Positions 50,504-51,873 of a stretch of DNA of 51,873 nt are shown here, one piece after another (positions within the stretch are counted from its first letter, which is position 1; every line of letters begins with the position of its first letter). The translations under genes and the position numbers were made by a program. Origin of the DNA: Methylobacterium sp. (lineage in GTDB: Bacteria; Pseudomonadota; Alphaproteobacteria; Rhizobiales; Beijerinckiaceae); the NCBI RefSeq assembly GCF_028290105.1, contig NZ_JAQGKL010000016.1:1-51873 (forward strand). Direction: 5' to 3'. Under the pieces are notes generated by a model. The model saw only the letters and a list, made by a program, of their open reading frames with translations, searched no databases and was not told the origin of the DNA.

Positions 50504-51873
50504 CGCCGGCGCCGGAGCGCGAACAGCCCCTCGGGCCGGCGCTGCAGGAACAGGATGATGCCCACCAGCACGATCACCTTGGCGGCGACCGCCCCGTAGA
50601 GCGGTTCGATCAGCACGTTGGCGCCGCCGATGCCGAGCGCCGCCACGAGGGTGCCGGCCACCGTGCCGACGCCGCCGAGCACAACCACCATGAAGCTGTC
50701 GACGATGAAGTTGGCGCCCATGCCGGGGTTCACGCTGTAGATCGGGCAGAGGGCCACGCCCGCGAGGCCCGCGAGCCCCGAGCCGAAGCCGAAGGCGAGC
50801 CGGTCGACCCGGCGGGTGCGGATGCCGAGGCAGGCGGCCATGTCGCGATTCTGCGTCACCGCGCGGATGTCGAGGCCGAGCGGCGTCCGCTTCAGGATCA
50901 GCAGGGTGAGCACGAGGGTGACGACGGCAAAAGCGATGGCGAAGAGGCGGTTCCAGGTGACGACGAAGTCGGCGTAGAGCGGTACGCCGCCGCTGACGTA
51001 GGACGGCATCGCGAATTGCAGGTTCTGCGAGCCCACCGCGACCCGGACTCCGTTGACGAGGAACAGGCTGACCGCCCAGGTGGCGAGGAGGCTCATCAGC
51101 GGGCGCCGGTAGAGGTGGCGCAGGATCAGCGCCTCGATGGCGATGCCCACCAGCGCGGACGCCAGGAACGCCACGGGGATCGCGGCGAGCAGATAGGCGT
51201 CGAGCCAGCCCGGTGCGAAGCGGCGAACGGCCTCCTGCACGCCGTAGGTCGCGTAGGCGCCGATCATGATGAACTCGCCCTGGGCGAGGTTGATCACCCC
51301 CATCAGCCCGAAGATGATCGCGAGGCCGGCGGCGGCCATGAACAGGATGCTGGCAAAGCTCAGGCCGTTGTAGAGGATCGCGAGGCCGTTCCCCACCGTG
51401 ACGGCACGCTCCACCCGGGCGAGGCCGGCATCCAGCGCCGCGCGGAAGGCCGGGTCCGCACCGTAGGCCGGATCGGCCTTGAGGGCGGAGAGACGCGAGA
51501 AAGCCGCGCCCGAGGGTGAATCGGACACCGCCTGGATCGCCGCGCGCCGGCGCGCGGGATCGGGCGACGACAGGGCGGCGGATTGCGCGACCGCTCCGAT
51601 GGAGGCCCGCAGGCCCGCGTCGCCCTCGGCGGCCCCCGCGCGCAGGAGGACAGCATCCGGCACCGAGGCGATCCGGCGCTCCAGGGCGGCGAGGCCGGTT
51701 CTGCGCGCCTCGACGCTGGGCGCGGTCAAGAGGGTCGCGACCCCGGACGCGGTATCGACGAGGGCGCGCTGGCGAAGGCCGAGCACCGGGGAGCGGCCGC
51801 CTGTGGCCGGACGCGCCGCGCCAGTGGCCGCCTCGGTGCCCTCGGGTGCGCCGGCCCGGTCGAGCAGCAGCGC
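50500..51873 (-). CDS. urtB: urea/amide ABC transporter permease UrtB (5' end outside the window)
   Basis: The frame is open to the window edge, so the start lies beyond 51873. About 457 residues are visible. The first part (HEAT-like helical repeats, LERRIASVPDAVLLRAGAAEGD) is the long N-terminal domain peculiar to UrtB. A LivH-type permease follows, with MGVINLAQGEFIMIGAYATY and TQNRDMAACLGIRTRRVDRLAFGFGSGLAG in part. The gene for the binding protein urtA would be expected just upstream, outside the window. Confidence 0.92.
   Translation of the reverse strand, partial: ALLLDRAGAPEGTEAATGAARPATGGRSPVLGLRQRALVDTASGVATLLTAPSVEARRTGLAALERRIASVPDAVLLRAGAAEGDAGLRASIGAVAQSAALSSPDPARRRAAIQAVSDSPSGAAFSRLSALKADPAYGADPAFRAALDAGLARVERAVTVGNGLAILYNGLSFASILFMAAAGLAIIFGLMGVINLAQGEFIMIGAYATYGVQEAVRRFAPGWLDAYLLAAIPVAFLASALVGIAIEALILRHLYRRPLMSLLATWAVSLFLVNGVRVAVGSQNLQFAMPSYVSGGVPLYADFVVTWNRLFAIAFAVVTLVLTLLILKRTPLGLDIRAVTQNRDMAACLGIRTRRVDRLAFGFGSGLAGLAGVALCPIYSVNPGMGANFIVDSFMVVVLGGVGTVAGTLVAALGIGGANVLIEPLYGAVAAKVIVLVGIILFLQRRPEGLFALRRRR

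Noticed and set aside
1..51873. CRISPR arrays, tRNA or rRNA genes and insertion sequences
   Set aside because: No regularly spaced repeats, clover-leaf sequences, rRNA signatures or transposase motifs were recognised. The tandem repeats seen are directly abutting and short.

Overview
The window is about 52 kb of very GC-rich DNA, densely packed with genes. The gene families point to an alphaproteobacterium of the Hyphomicrobiales, most likely Methylobacterium or a close relative. The markers are an Irr-type Fur regulator beside fabA-fabB-fabI, a cycHJKL-type cytochrome c maturation operon, a FeuP/FeuQ-like two-component pair, an acetamidase/formamidase beside urea-type ABC transport genes, and many twin-arginine leaders. 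No rRNA, tRNA, CRISPR array or complete insertion sequence was recognised. The genus is inferred from gene content only.

Layout. 1-1331: the tail of an upstream gene and three small genes that may be a phage-derived lysis or holin-like group. 1415-4776: a PepSY-like secreted protein behind an 11-bp direct repeat, then a response regulator and a sensor kinase separated by an inverted vapBC toxin-antitoxin pair. 4932-9692: ccmI, ccmE, ccmF, ccmH. 9823-11507: a DUF1007 protein and a NicO nickel/cobalt exporter. 11614-12915: a conserved hypothetical and a histidine phosphatase. 13064-17711: irr, divergent fabA-fabB, a 38-residue membrane peptide, a terminator, fabI and a NudK-like hydrolase. 17820-22944: a small protein, an SDR, a YihY membrane protein and a LysR regulator, with a divergent yceI-cytochrome b561-yceI operon.

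23274-33431 is an accessory stretch: an exported MmgE/PrpD protein, an MFS transporter, an exported metallo-beta-lactamase-fold protein, a sorbosone-dehydrogenase-like protein, an exported SDR, a CYP152-type P450 and hypotheticals. 33432-34360 is a long non-coding region with an AT-rich core. It precedes a three-gene polysaccharide operon (membrane-fusion protein, six-hairpin glycosidase-like protein, GT2 synthase with a degenerate PilZ-like tail). 39223-43468 holds a c4-type cytochrome with a second sorbosone-dehydrogenase-like protein, an exported alpha/beta hydrolase, and an exported fumarylacetoacetase-family gene cut by one in-frame TAG. 43536-46572 is a DUF72 gene and small conserved genes with a transglutaminase. 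46974-51873 is an amide/urea module: urtB (cut by the window end), urtC, urtD, urtE and an acetamidase/formamidase.

The observations most worth following are the vapBC insertion inside the two-component locus, the amber-interrupted exported hydrolase, the polysaccharide operon with its AT-rich leader, the concentration of twin-arginine leaders on enzyme families that are usually cytoplasmic, and the many 12-26 bp tandem duplications at gene boundaries, two of which copy a ribosome binding site or start codon.
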